Position numbers and translations under genes: made by a program. 64,000 bases of DNA from Apostichopus japonicus (lineage: Eukaryota; Echinodermata; Holothuroidea; Aspidochirotida; Stichopodidae), in the NCBI RefSeq assembly GCF_037975245.1, contig NC_092579.1, positions 14,368,678-14,432,677 of the forward strand, read 5' to 3'. The notes beneath the pieces are model-generated. The model made no database searches and had not been told where the DNA came from. It was given only the letters and a program-made list of their open reading frames with translations. Shown one piece after another: positions 1 to 11,206 of the stretch. Positions within the stretch are counted from its first letter, which is position 1; each line of letters opens with the position of its first letter.

Positions 1-14
1 ACATTGGTTTCAAG

Positions 15-177
15 TGGTACCTCGTTCGTTTGATCAGATGCATTTTTGGGCCCCCTTTAACCGGCCCCAGGGGCCACATGCAGCAGAGGGACCACGGCAG
101 ACATCCACTTTTGGATATACTGGGTTTTTCCACAAATGTTCTAATACTCAGCTATTGGTACCTCGTTCGTTTGATCA
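15..177. repeat. Two copies of a 22-bp direct repeat
   Basis: The same 22 bases (starting TGGTACCTCGTTCG) occur at 15-36 and 156-177, about 141 bp apart, with unrelated sequence between them. This looks like the edge of a small local duplication or a repeat entering the window from the left. No gene is supported in the first 230 bases. Confidence 0.6.
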
Positions 178-229
178 AAGTGCACTGGGCTGCCGGGCTA
201 ATACGGTTAAAAGAAACACAAGTGTCACA

Positions 230-757
230 TTTACTTAAAAGTGCGGATCACAAAAGCGAAACGTCAGTGTTCCGTCGAAATGTTAACATGTTCGTTTACT
301 TCAATTCATCAATATTTTGTACAATTTTTAATTACCGGCAATACCAGATGGCGACAAATTTAAGTCACGAACTAATTTACTTACTACAGAATTATCAACT
401 GTAATTCGACAGCAGTTTGTTACTATCATGAGCCGTTGGACGCTTTGCCATTGCCCCTACCTCTTGCCCGATTCAAGACCCTTGCGGAAATACCTGAACT
501 GTAAGAGGAAGATGTGTTTACTCTCAATCTTGCAAATATTGCATGTTACATTTGGACGGTTCCTCCAAAAATGTGACAACTACTTAACACAAAATTAATG
601 CAGTCATACTAGATTCTGCATCATTAAACTCGAGAGTACGACACAATAGCTTTGGGTTTGCCATGGAGCTAATTAGTGGTAAGCAAAAATTTACAGTATT
701 GTCAACGAATGTTAACTCCAACCGGTTTAATCATTTCAGATGTGACTGTCATTAGTT
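230..757. repeat. A-type 3' flank module (downstream of A1)
   Basis: This non-coding stretch follows the stop codon of A1 on the minus strand. Close copies recur at about 7141-7614, 11207-11701, 29894-30388, 38180-38662 and 44636-45170, and shortened ones at 5125-5338, 16085-16308 and 50690-50898. It is therefore part of the duplicated unit. Short open frames in it are not conserved as proteins. Confidence 0.7.
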
Positions 758-1350
758 TTAATTCATCACAACATGCTGAGTATCTGTTGCAATATTCTGA
801 CTTGGAACGAGGTAGCATTCTTTGTCGTAGATGAATTGTAAATCCCCTGGAATCTCTATGTGTTCTTCGTCCTCTTTTTCCTTGTATGTGATCTGTTGAT
901 AATGTTCTGGAGATTCGTTAGGTTGGTGTTCATTTCCCGACACATTCAGTGTATATTGATTCTGTGAGTTTATTAATGATTTCTTTGTCTCGTAACAACA
1001 ATAAATCATTAAACAAAGGACAACTACAACAAAGGCAAAGAAGAATGCGAAATATAAGTATGATATCAAGTCCATCTGTGATCCTAAAATGTAAGCTTGC
1101 AGGAACAAAACTGCTTTTGCATCCGCGGACTGACTTCTAATCACGCCGAGGCACTCAGCATAAATAGATGTAGTTTCGATATGTATGGGAGTATCCATAC
1201 CGAAAATCAAGCGATCGCAGTTAACTAGCAACGAAATACTGCTTTTTGGAAACTCCAATGTAATTTTCCAAGTTACATTATTTAGAGGTCCTGCGTTGCT
1301 TGAGCAGGTGAAAGTAATGTTACCTGAGTCAGTCATGGTATTCACTGATG

Positions 1351-1358
1351 GTGTTATC
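1351..1358. repeat. Target-site duplication, left copy (pair at 2128-2135)
   Basis: GTGTTATC is repeated on both sides of the transposon, and intact paralogues carry a single copy. This is direct evidence for a cut-and-paste insertion into an already functional coding frame. Confidence 0.9.
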
Positions 1359-2127
1359 CAAGGGCGGCGGAACCGGGGGGGCACAGGGGGCACGTGCCCC
1401 CCCACTTTTCCTCAGGTTAAAAATGTGCCCTTTTTCTACCAAAAAATTTCTAAATAAAAAAAGAGTTAACAAAGCGAAACCCACGTCGAATGAAATATTT
1501 CGGGAATTTTTAAATGTTTACTACCACAGGCGTAGGAGCCCAATTTGAATTGGGGAGGCTGTAACGACTTGCCCGAAAAACATTACCAAAATTTTTCGCG
1601 CGCTACGCGCGCGTTCAACATGTTAATGTGCATATCATATAGGCATGCGTTGGTTATTACATCGCATGCCAATAACATACAATCATTTGCCGTGTTACAA
1701 CCCTTCCAAATTGGTTATAATTATTCGGAAAGTCGTTACAATAATAATGATCATAATAATATCAGTTTAACCATTGAAAAACACATTGAAAATTATTTTT
1801 CTTTCAGTATTTTCACATATTTCATTTGCTTTCATGCATGTATCCATCGCGTGTGCAGGGACTTGGACTTTATAATGATTTCACCTCATTTTGTCTTTTT
1901 CCTTGTTTCCCAATTTGCATAGATATTGCAGTGATAATATGCATTGTTTCCTTGAAGGGGGGGGGGTGGTGGCGTTGATGGAGTGATGTGTATACGCAAA
2001 TAAGATAACACAATAAGAGTTATAAAGGGTACTAAATATCAGGCTGCATCAGTCCAATCGAATTTCTGCTACTAGTGCCCTTCGACGTTGGTGCCCCCCC
2101 AGATTGAAAGTGCTTCCGCCGCCCTTG
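1359..2127. mobile_element. Non-autonomous hAT-like DNA transposon
   Basis: The element is bounded by 14-bp perfect terminal inverted repeats, CAAGGGCGGCGGAA at 1359-1372 and its complement at 2114-2127. The 8-bp direct repeat GTGTTATC lies immediately outside at 1351-1358 and 2128-2135. The empty site is seen in A2 near 8211, where GTGTTATC occurs once. An 8-bp duplication and CAAGGGCGG-type ends fit the hAT superfamily. Inside are a GC-rich subterminal region, a CGCGCG palindromic tract near 1598-1616 and AT-rich filler. No transposase frame is visible, so it must have been mobilised in trans. Confidence 0.88.
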
Positions 2128-2848
2128 GTGTTATCATTACTTGAAGCTCTTCCATGTAAACACTTGGTGGAAATGAACAAAACTCAAAAGGTGTTATGTT
2201 CATTGATGAGGAAACTTCCTGACGAACAATGCATGAAATTTTCGTATTATTGAAATGTTCAGGGGGCACAAATGAAATCATTTTCTCGAAAATATTTTCA
2301 GATTTCGAAAAAGTAGTATTCACTGTCAATTTTTTAGAAAAGTGGATGAAAAAAATAGGCTCTTGTCGTCCAACGTCTGATATGTTACACCGTAAGACAA
2401 CTGTGTTGTTGATCACATCATCTGTAAAGAAAGAGAGTTTCTGGGAACTTGAACAGACGGGTTTTGAGGGTATGTAGTTGACCACTACGGTGAAAGATTG
2501 CAAGTCAGACGGTGTCAGTTGTAAAATGTTGTATTCACCAGCTTCATTTCTAGAAATGTTCTTTATAACTAATGTATGATTCCACCCAGATTGACTTACT
2601 GTGAACCAGTCATCATATTTTATCGGATTCCCTTCCAGTCTCCCGTTTCTTACGATGATGTGATTGCTGTCTTCGACGCGATATATCCCAACAGAGCCAT
2701 TACTCTTATACACTAGTTTTACATCATCACCTTCCATGACAATGTATTCCTTGATAGCTATCGTGGCTGTAGCGTATTGAAAGAACAACAAGATGAACAT
2801 AAAGCAATACATTTGTTGTATACTTCTAAAAGCAAACAAGTTTTCCAT

Positions 2849-5124
2849 GTCTTTGCTATATTATTATTGAAACTTATTTCAATTGTATCCTATTCTTTTA
2901 GATTCGCTTCCACTGTTGACTTTGAAACCTTTGCGCTTAGGGGTGAACTTAATAATCGCTTAATCCCTTGCAGTTGATAGGAACCTATCGAGAGTTTAGT
3001 AAGGTCTCTGAATACGTAATCCGTTCATTATTTGAGAGAGATTCCCTTTCGGAATGAACAAACTTTAAAAAATAAATTGATCATTAATTTCCTAAATGTA
3101 TGATTTCTTCACGTAATACAGATCTTTTGCTGATGGTAGAGAGAAGGTATACAAAGATCCTCAATTGTTAAACACTATGACAAAATGTGTAACAGTTTTT
3201 TGTATAATTTTTGTTAGTGCACTGGTAATAGCTCACCACAACTAAGATAACGTAACTGATAAAATGAGACTATGGAGTCCGACATGAAAAACAGACACAC
3301 TTCCTTGTTTCAATTCATTGTGCCGTGCCCAATCATGCAAAAAGAATTATCAATCCGTAAGAATAGACTTATGAGAACCACTGGCATGCAACCATCAAAA
3401 AAGACAGTTACTGATACAGCTTAAGCATTCAATAAGAACTGTGTTTGGTTCATAACTCCCCATAATATGATCGTAATGGATCTCTATTTCCTTTTAACGA
3501 TTGAAGTGGCGTTCAACCATGTAGAGTGATAGGTTAGTTCAGAAAAAGAAAAGAAAAACAAAGCCTTTCTGTTTGTTTCACATGTCAGATATCACCTGTT
3601 TAGTCAATCGCAAGGATCGCCGTTAAGTTGTTTTCATTCCATAAAGCTTCAAGTTACCATTTTATATTTAATGGTCAACATAAACAATATCAAATGCAAT
3701 CATTACGTTGTCGTTGAATGCATCGGTGAAGCTCAAGGAAAATTTACTGCGAACAGCAATGGAGCATTGGGGAGTGGTGGCTCCGTGGCCTTGGCTGGCT
3801 TTAAGATGATCGCCTCGCATGTAGCTGCAATGGACGGTTATATTTCGATAAGTGATAGAATATATCTATAATATTACTCAAACCTGTTCATTAGGTGGTC
3901 ACCGTACTTGAAGTAAACTTAGCCATAGAGAACATTTCCGGTGTGGCAGAAAGTGTAGAATTACAATGGGGTGTTTAATGTTATAAACTAATTTAAGTGA
4001 AACTTTTTACACTAGTGCAGAACGTCCCAGTCAGTATATTGTACTATTGTACTAGTTCTTGTCCCGGCTCTGAAAACCGGTTTCGTCTTTCTGCGTTATT
4101 AATACACGCCTGGCATCACAACACTGAATTTTCGACAGACCTCCGATCATCTAAGGGGCAATAGCCAACTCATTTTATTCGAGATCTCGCGAACCAAGTT
4201 AATCCGCCAGAGAATCTCGAGGATCAAGTTAGACAACGTGGGTTCGCGAGAGCTCCATCATTCAGCCAATGCTGAAATTCATCTAAAAAATGCTTATAAT
4301 CGAAGTCGTACATGGGTAAATAATTTCCAATGTACACTCGGCAAATTGCATAAAATCTCATCAAGTTGCCAAGGACACTTTGAAAATCAAATGTTGAACC
4401 GCGTCATTTTCAGTTGATAAAATGAAATAAGTTTCTTCAACAATCATGTAATTATTGTATATAGGCCTAAGTGCAAATTTCGTGAAACAGGTACATAACT
4501 CATAAATCAGGCAATTGAAGTTCGGATAGCTTCAGAAATATCGCGGGTAGAAAAAAAAAGATTCACAAATGGTTTTGAAATATAACTGTAACAACAGCAA
4601 TATATTTTTGGAGCAGGAAACAAGTTTATATATTTAACGTATTAAATTTCACAGGCAATGCAAACTTTGCTCACACATCAATCTGTACAAGTAGTACATT
4701 GTGGATGACGTGACTGCCGCTTTCGATTCATGAACAATTTAGCATCCTTCGAGCTTAAATACAGTATTGGAAAATACTTAGATATTTCCCTACCGTGTAT
4801 CACGCCTTTAGTAATTCAACACGATAAATGTGCAATCCTGACAGGCCCCTTTGTCGTATTAAAGAATTTGGCATTTTCAAATCAATCTAAATAATTTTAT
4901 TCTGCAAATTTCCAATAACGTAATTGCTTTAATTTGAATGTTCAGCCACGATAGACAACTCGATAGCCTTTTGAAGAATTTACACAGGGAGTGGTAATAT
5001 GAGAACGAAAGTGATAGCAATAACGTGTTCAACAACAGGATGTGTGCATATGATTAAGCGAAACATATAAGTGTCGCATTATAGCTAGAAGTGAGGATAA
5101 CATCAGGGAAACGTTAATGTTCAG
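2849..5124. repeat. A-upstream module, copy 1
   Basis: This is about 2.3 kb of non-coding sequence preceding A1 on the minus strand. Related copies lie at 8932-11206, 14268-16084, 27624-29893, 48371-50689 and, more diverged, 39908-41400. The proximal part should contain the promoter. A conserved hairpin-forming segment lies at 4186-4250. I see no conserved protein frame. Confidence 0.75.
4186..4250. other. Conserved inverted-repeat hairpin in the A-upstream module
   Basis: The arms CTCGCGAACC (4186-4195) and GGTTCGCGAG (4241-4250) are perfect complements around a ~45-base loop. Equivalent pairs occur at 15106-15170, 28943-29007 and 49712-49776, and with a single change or insertion at 10259-10326 and 41312-41374. 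The role is unknown. Confidence 0.6.
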
Positions 5125-5338
5125 TTGAAATGTTACAACATGTTCGCGTTACCTCACTTCAACAACACAATACCAGATGGCAAAAAAAAATTAAGTCATG
5201 AACTAATTTACTTGCTACAGATTTATAAACTGTATTCGACAGCAGTTTTAAACTTGAGAGCACGACACAATAGCTGTGGGTTTGCCATTGAGCTATTACA
5301 TGGGTAAGCAAAAATTTACAGTATTGTCAACGAATGTA
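5125..5338. repeat. Shortened A 3' flank module
   Basis: This copy of the A 3' flank ends abruptly near 5338, where it is fused to the W module. The ~650-bp segment that carries the T tail exon in other units is missing here. Equivalent short forms occur at about 16085-16308 and 50690-50898, implying one ancestral deletion copied by duplication. Confidence 0.65.
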
Positions 5339-7135
5339 AGTTTAGAGCCGAAAAATTTGTAAATATGATTGAAATTTTATTAAATGAATGGGCAATTAAA
5401 CAATATATTGCATTCAATGTCTGACAAAGCAAACGAGAGGTAAATTCAGGCGTAGAGCGATAATTCGGTTAATATATAATTAAAGATTGCAAATGCCAGC
5501 CTCTCCCTATATATCATGAAACACCCGAATGATGATAGGGTGAAGGAGAGCGGGGGGGGGGGGGGGTGAAAATAATGTAGCCTTAAATATATAACTTACC
5601 TTAATTGTTTGCCCTTGAAATTGGAAAAACTCTAGAAACCCACACTACCGCGTGAGTAACCAATTAAGGATCAAGACGAAACATAACCGTGTCAATTTCC
5701 ACCTTCGCTAAGCGAAAAAATATGTGCGTTCAGTTTTTACACAATCTCACGTTGTATTATAAACAGGTAAATGTTGAGTCGTTGTATGGGTATAGTTCGT
5801 CGCCACTTACATAGGTTACTTGAAACCATGATTGGTCTCCCAAGACTCACTACCTTACCCCCACCCCTCATGTGTGATGTTCTGGATCCTGCCATTGGCT
5901 CACAACTCTGACTTGATTTCCTTCAAGGGACTTTCCTATACAAACAACGATTATAAAATTTCTCTTATTATTTTTCCAGTGTTCCCTTCATGAAGTTGAG
6001 CTAAGCTCACGCCCAAAAATGAAGAATAGCAATGACTGATTTTTGTGAAATCCGGACTTAACTCTAGTTACCAATTTCATGTTTTCCACGCAATATTTCA
6101 ATATTACATTCAAAATTTCAAGTCAAGACAACAACAACAAAAACATTGTAAAAGATTTTATTTTTAAAATGTAAGATATCTTCAATTCATGAATGAAAAT
6201 GAAACAGCTTGCCATACGTGTATAAAAAAGGCGTTGAAAGTGAAAGTGAGGAAGGTTGGAGCATTCTGCACATGACTTTTCATTACAAACAAGATCATTA
6301 TCACCCAATAGTTGTTCTACCTAGCTCTAATTAACTCTAAGTTATCAGTTAATATAAGTTAATGCTCCTGAGAACAAGTTTCCTGCACCTCATAAAACCC
6401 TAAAAATTGAAATATGAATTATCACAGCTTTAAAAAAGTGGCCAGCACCCAGATTAGTAAACCAAGTGCCGGAATACAGTACGATAAAGCAGCAATCTGT
6501 TTTTGTAAGGTACATAGGTCTACAACTACATTAACACACTTCCCTGTATAATAATCGGTGCCTTCATTCGTAATATTTAATAGAAAAGATATGACATTAC
6601 GTTTCATTTTGTATAAATTTTGCTTCTTTGGCACCTCTTTCGATCAATTTCTTTTACAACTATTTAGCTGTTATTGTTGTAATAAAGCTGTCTTCGCGTT
6701 CTCAGGTTGTTGAATGATGTATATTTCTATTAAATATACCCACTTGTGATCGGTAGTAACTGTCTACTAACAAGCTTTACACTTCACAAAGACAGTTAAC
6801 ACTGTAACAGGCAATCAAATAATTAATATTTCGTTTATATATATCATAATCCGTAAATTTTTTCCACTTAGTGTCTCAAACTTCCGATATAAAGTCAAAT
6901 TATTGAACATGAAAAGTCACAAGTTCATTGGTCCTACAAAACATATATATTTAATGTGTGGAACTGTCTTCAACACAGAGACATTGTTAATAAAATTCCA
7001 AAGTAAAAAGTCAGTGATTACTATATATATCACTTAAATTGGAAAAAAAAGTCGCAATTTCGAGAAAAAAAAGACCACGAAAAGGAATCGTCCATATTTA
7101 CATGTAGAAAATAAATGTATAGTTTCCCATTAGAT
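5339..7135. repeat. W module, copy 1
   Basis: This spacer module of about 1.8 kb is repeated at 12360-13209 (then interrupted), 16309-18190, 22345-23950, 31065-31880 (then interrupted), 36430-38175, 50899-52750 and 58745-60270. It contains a G homopolymer (5552-5566) and, near its middle, the decayed Ig-end plus transmembrane cassette annotated separately. Other open frames are not conserved. Confidence 0.7.
6422..6634 (-). pseudogene. Relic Ig-end plus transmembrane cassette (type C), best-preserved copy
   Basis: This 70-codon frame reads, from about residue 14, a strand-E/F/G-like Ig ending (FLLNITNEG, then two tyrosines, then VNVVVDLC). A hydrophobic helix follows (SYCIPALGLLIWVLATFL) and a stop comes almost at once. 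The Ig part resembles the end of domain 1 in the A and B genes (KNISRNEAGEY...VVVNY). The cassette recurs at about 17400-17590, 23140-23315, 37491-37670, 51975-52150 and 59543-59715, and truncated at 13936-14098 and 32637-32805. All checked copies except this one carry a stop or frameshift. The upstream frame does not continue into a signal peptide. I read it as a remnant exon of a third family member. A chance open frame in a duplicated spacer is the alternative. Confidence 0.4.
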
Positions 7136-7614
7136 GAAATGTTAACATGTTCGTTTACTTCAATTCACCAATACTATGTACAATTTTTAATTACCGGCAA
7201 TACCAGATGGCGACAACTTTAAGTCACGAACTAATTTACTTGCTACAGAATTATCAACTGTATTCGACAGCAGTTTGTAACTCTCATGAGCCGTTGGACG
7301 CTGTTCCATTGCCCCTACTTCTGCATGATTCAAGGCCCCTGCGGAAGTACCAGAATTGTAAGAGGAAGATACGTTTACCCACAATCTTGCAAATATTGCA
7401 TGTTCAATTTGAACTGTTCCTCCAAAAATGTGACAACTACTTAACACAAAATTAATGCAGTCATACTAGATTCTGCATCATTAAACTCGAGAGTACGACA
7501 CAATAGCTTTGGGTTTGCCATGGAGCTAATTAGTGGTAAGCAAAACTTTACAGTATTGTCAACGAATGTTAACTCCAACCGGTTTAATCATTTCAGATGT
7601 GGCTCTCATTATTT
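7136..7614. repeat. A 3' flank module fused to the W module
   Basis: At 7135-7141 the W module passes directly into the A 3' flank at a shared AAATG. The B gene and its flanks, which normally follow W, are absent. The same junction recurs at about 38180, so the deletion predates that duplication. No gene is seen. Confidence 0.65.
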
Positions 7615-8931
7615 TTAATTCATCACAACATGCTGAGTATCTGTTGCAATATTCTGACTTGGAACGAGGTAGCATTCTTTGTCGTAGATGAATTGTAAAT
7701 CCCCTGGAATCTCTATGTGTTCTTCGTCCTCTTTTTCCTTGTATGTGATCTGTTGATAATGTTCTGGAGATTCGTTAGGTTGGTGTTCATTTCCCGACAC
7801 ATTCAGTGTATATTGATTCTGTGAGTTTATTAATGATTTCTTTGTCTCGTAACAACAATAAATCATTAAACAAAGGACAACGACAACAAGGGCAAAGAAG
7901 AATGCGAAATATAAGTATGATATCAAGTCCATCTGTGATCCTAAAATGTAAGCTTGCAGGAACAGAACTGCTTTTGCATCCGCTGACTGACTTCTAATCA
8001 CGCCGAGGCACTCAGCATAAATCGATGTATTATCGATATGTATGGGAGTATCCAGACCGAAAATCAAGCGATCGCAGTTAACTAGCAACGAAATACTGCT
8101 TTTTGGAAACTCCAATGTAATTTTCCAAGTTACATTATTTAGAGGTCCTGCGTTGCTTGAGCAGGTGAAAGTAATGTTACCTGAGTCAGTCATGGTATTC
8201 ACTGATGGTGTTATCATTACTTGAAGCTCTTCCATGTAAACACTTGGTGGAAATGAACAAAACTCTTCAAAAAGTGTTATGTTCATTGATGAGGAAACTT
8301 CCTGACGAACAATGCATGAAATTTTCGTATTATTGAAATGTTCAGGGGGCACAAATGAAATCATTTTCTCGAAAATATTTTCAGATTTCGAAAAAGTAGT
8401 ATTCACTGTAAATTTGTTAGAAAAGTGGATGAAAAAATTAGGGTCTTGTCGTCTAACGTCTGATATGTTACACCATAAGACAACTGTGTTTTTGATCACA
8501 TCATCTGTAAAGAAAGAGAGTTTCTGGGAACTTGAACAGACGGGTTTTGAGGGCATGTAGTTGACCACTACGGTGAAAGATTGCAAGTCAGACGGTGTCA
8601 GTTGTAAAATGTTGTATTCACCAGCTTCATTTCTGGAAATGTTCTTTATAACTAATGTAGGATTCCACCCAGATTGACTTACTGTGAACCAGTCATCATA
8701 TATCATCGGATTCCCTTCCAGGCTCCCGTTTCTTACGATGATGTGATTGCTGTCTTCGACGCGATATATCCCAATAGAGCCATTACTCTTATACACTAGT
8801 TTTACATCATCACCTCCCATGACACCGTACTCGTTGATAGCTGTCGTGGCTGTAGCGTATTGAAAGAACAACAAGATGGACAATGAGCAATACATTTTTT
8901 GTATACTTCTAAAAGCAAACAAGTTTTCCAT
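7615..8931 (-). CDS. A2: intact type A three-Ig transmembrane receptor-like protein
   Basis: This is a 438-residue single-exon gene. Residues 1-30 are a signal peptide. Ig domain 1 (about 31-125) keeps the TLVIKNISRNEAGEY signature but has Tyr and Ile where the two canonical cysteines belong. Domain 2 (126-228) has Cys132, 154, 206 and 225. Domain 3 (about 232-325) has Cys257, Trp269 and Cys308. A helix with no charged residue (about 339-360) crosses the membrane. The ~78-residue tail carries Tyr374 (YTLN), 392 (YQQI), 397, 416 and 421 (YLVP). The final tyrosine seen in paralogues is His here (QHVVM). The start is fixed by the conserved MENLFAF. The closest relative in the window is broken copy A1. 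A role as a surface recognition or adhesion receptor is inferred from architecture; no ligand can be named. Confidence 0.82.
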   Translation of the reverse strand: MENLFAFRSIQKMYCSLSILLFFQYATATTAINEYGVMGGDDVKLVYKSNGSIGIYRVEDSNHIIVRNGSLEGNPMIYDDWFTVSQSGWNPTLVIKNISRNEAGEYNILQLTPSDLQSFTVVVNYMPSKPVCSSSQKLSFFTDDVIKNTVVLWCNISDVRRQDPNFFIHFSNKFTVNTTFSKSENIFEKMISFVPPEHFNNTKISCIVRQEVSSSMNITLFEEFCSFPPSVYMEELQVMITPSVNTMTDSGNITFTCSSNAGPLNNVTWKITLEFPKSSISLLVNCDRLIFGLDTPIHIDNTSIYAECLGVIRSQSADAKAVLFLQAYILGSQMDLISYLYFAFFFALVVVVLCLMIYCCYETKKSLINSQNQYTLNVSGNEHQPNESPEHYQQITYKEKEDEEHIEIPGDLQFIYDKECYLVPSQNIATDTQHVVMN

Positions 8932-11206
8932 GTCTTACCTATATTATTATTGAAACTTATTTCAATTGTATCCTATTCCTTTAGATTCGCTTCCACTGTT
9001 GACTTTGAAACCTTTGCGCTTAGGGGTGAACTTAATAATCGCTTAATCCCTTGCAGTTGATAAGACCTTATCGAGAGTTTAGTAAGGTCTCTGAATACGT
9101 AATCCGTTCATTATTTGAGAAAGATTTCCTTTTGGAATGAACAAACTTTAAAAAATAAATTGATCATTCATTTCCTAAATGTATGATTTCTTCACGTAAT
9201 ACAGGTCTTTCGCTGATGGTAGAGAGAAGGTAAAAGATCCTCAATTGTTTAACACTATGACAAAATGTGTAACAGTTTTTTGTATAAGTTTTGCTAGTGC
9301 ACTGGTAATAGCTCACCACAACTAAGATAAAGTCACTGATAAAATGAGAATATGGACAGATGAAAAACAGACACACTTCCTTGTTTCAATTCATTGTGCC
9401 GTGCTCCAGTCATGCAAAAGAATTATCAATCCGTAAGATGAGACTAACCACTGGCATGCAACCTTCAAAAAAGACAGTTACTGATACAGCTTAAGCATTC
9501 AACTAACTAGATAAGAACTCTGTTTGGTTCATAACTCCCCATAATATTATTGTAATGGATCTCAATTTCCTTTTAACGATTGAAGTGGCGTTCAACCATG
9601 TAGAGTGATAGGTTAGTTCAGAAAAAGAAAAGAAAAACAAAGACTTTCTGTTTGTTTCGTAGTCAGATATCACCTGTGTAGTAAATCGCAAGAACCGCCG
9701 TTTAGTTGTTTTCATTCCAAAAAGCTTCAAGTTACCATTTTATATTTAATGGTCAACATAAACAATATCTAATGCAATCATTACGTTGTCGTTGAATGCA
9801 TCGGTGAAGCTCAAGGAACATTTACTGCGAACAGCAATGGAGCATTGGGGGAGTGGTGGCTTCATGGCCTTGGCTGGCTTTAAGAAGATCGCCTCGCATG
9901 TAGCTGCAATGGACGGTTTCGATAAGTGATAGAATAAATCTAACATTACTCAAACCTGTTCATTAGGTGGTTACCGTACTTGAAGTAAACTTAGCCATAG
10001 AGAGCATTTCCGGTGTGGCAGAAAGTGTAGAATTACAATGGGGTGTTTAATGTTATAAACTAATTTAAGTGAAACTTTTTACACTAGTGCAGAACGTCCC
10101 CCGTCAGTATATTGTACTATTGTACTAGTTCTTGTCCCCCTCTGAAAACCGGTTTTGTCTTTCTGTGTTATAAATTCACGTCTGGCATCACAACACTGAA
10201 TTTTCGACAGACTCTCCGATCATCTAATGGGCAATAGCCAACTCATTTTATTCGAGATCTCGCGAACCAAGTTAATCCGCCAGAGAATCTCGAGGATCAA
10301 TTTACGCAACGTGGGTTTCGCGAGAGCTCCATCATTCAGCCAATGCTGAAATTCATCTAAAAAATGCTTATAATCGAAGTCGTACATGGGTAAATAATTT
10401 CCAATGTACACTCGGCAAATTGCATAAAATCTCATCAAGTTGCCAAGGACACTTTGACATCAAATGTTGAACCGCGTCACTTTCAGTTGTGAAATGAAAT
10501 AAGTTTCTTTAACAATCATGTAATTATTGTATATAGGCTTAAGTGCAAATTTCGTGAAACGGGTACATTACTCATAAATCAGGCAATTGAAGTCGGATAG
10601 CCTCAGAAATATCGTGGGTAGAAAAAAAAAAGATTCACAAATGGTTTTGAAATATAACTGTAACAACAGCAATTTATTTTTGGAGCAGGAATTTTTTTTG
10701 TATATTTAACGTATTAAATTTCACAGGCAACGCAAACTTTGCTCACACATCAATCTGTACAAGTAGTACATTGTGGATGACGTGACTGCCGCTTTCGATT
10801 CATGAACAATTTAGCATCCTTCAAGCCCAAATACAGTATTGGAAAATACTTAGATATTTCCCTACCGTGTATCACGCCTTTAGTAATTCAACACAATAAA
10901 TGTGCAATCCTGACATGCCCCTTTGTCGTATTAAAGAAATTGGCATTTTTCAAATCAATCTAAATAATTTTATTCTGCAAATTTTCCATAACGTAATTGC
11001 TTTAATTTGAATGTTCAGCCACGATAGACAAATCGATAGCCTTTTGAAGAATTTACACAGGAAGGGGTAATATAAAAACGAAACTGAGTAGAGTGATAAT
11101 AATAACGTGTTCAACAACAGTATGTGTGCATATGATTAAGCGAAACATATAAGTGTCACATTATAGCTAGGAGTGAGGATAATAACAGGGAAACGTTAAT
11201 GTTCAG
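8932..11206. repeat. A-upstream module, copy 2
   Basis: This is the promoter-proximal and distal upstream sequence of A2. A GATA-like TTGATAAG lies at 9057-9064, about 126 bases before the start codon, as in A5. The segment continues into a block (8932-13990) that is nearly repeated at 27624-32690, including the T exon and the foldback insertion. No gene is supported. Confidence 0.7.

Larger units (their letters stand above)
758..2848 (-). pseudogene. A1: type A three-Ig receptor-like gene split by a transposon
   Basis: The first part of the coding frame runs from 2848 (MENLFAF) down to the insertion. It carries the signal peptide, the cysteine-less Ig domain 1, the four-cysteine Ig domain 2 and the start of domain 3. 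The frame resumes at 1358 with the rest of domain 3, the transmembrane helix and the tyrosine tail, ending at 758. A 769-bp hAT-like element (1359-2127) sits between the halves, flanked by an 8-bp target duplication. Apart from the element the two halves match intact copy A2 closely, including a shared loss of the last tail tyrosine (TQHVVM instead of AQYAVM). One codon is deleted near the last cysteine of domain 2. The element brings a stop in frame, so the product would be a truncated, probably secreted two-domain protein unless the element is spliced out. Confidence 0.85.

Noticed and set aside
2229..2477. Plus-strand 82-codon frame repeated in A copies
   Set aside because: It is antisense to Ig domain 2 of type A, and no independent start or splice context is seen.
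7187..7447. Overlapping 86- and 102-codon frames on both strands, repeated at 38195-38503
   Set aside because: They sit in the duplicated A 3' flank and are disrupted in the other copies. No domain signature.
8925..8945. Splice donor-like AGGTAAGA just before the A2 start codon
   Set aside because: The word is not kept in other A copies (AGGAAAGA, AGCAAAGA), so it is probably chance rather than a 5' leader intron.
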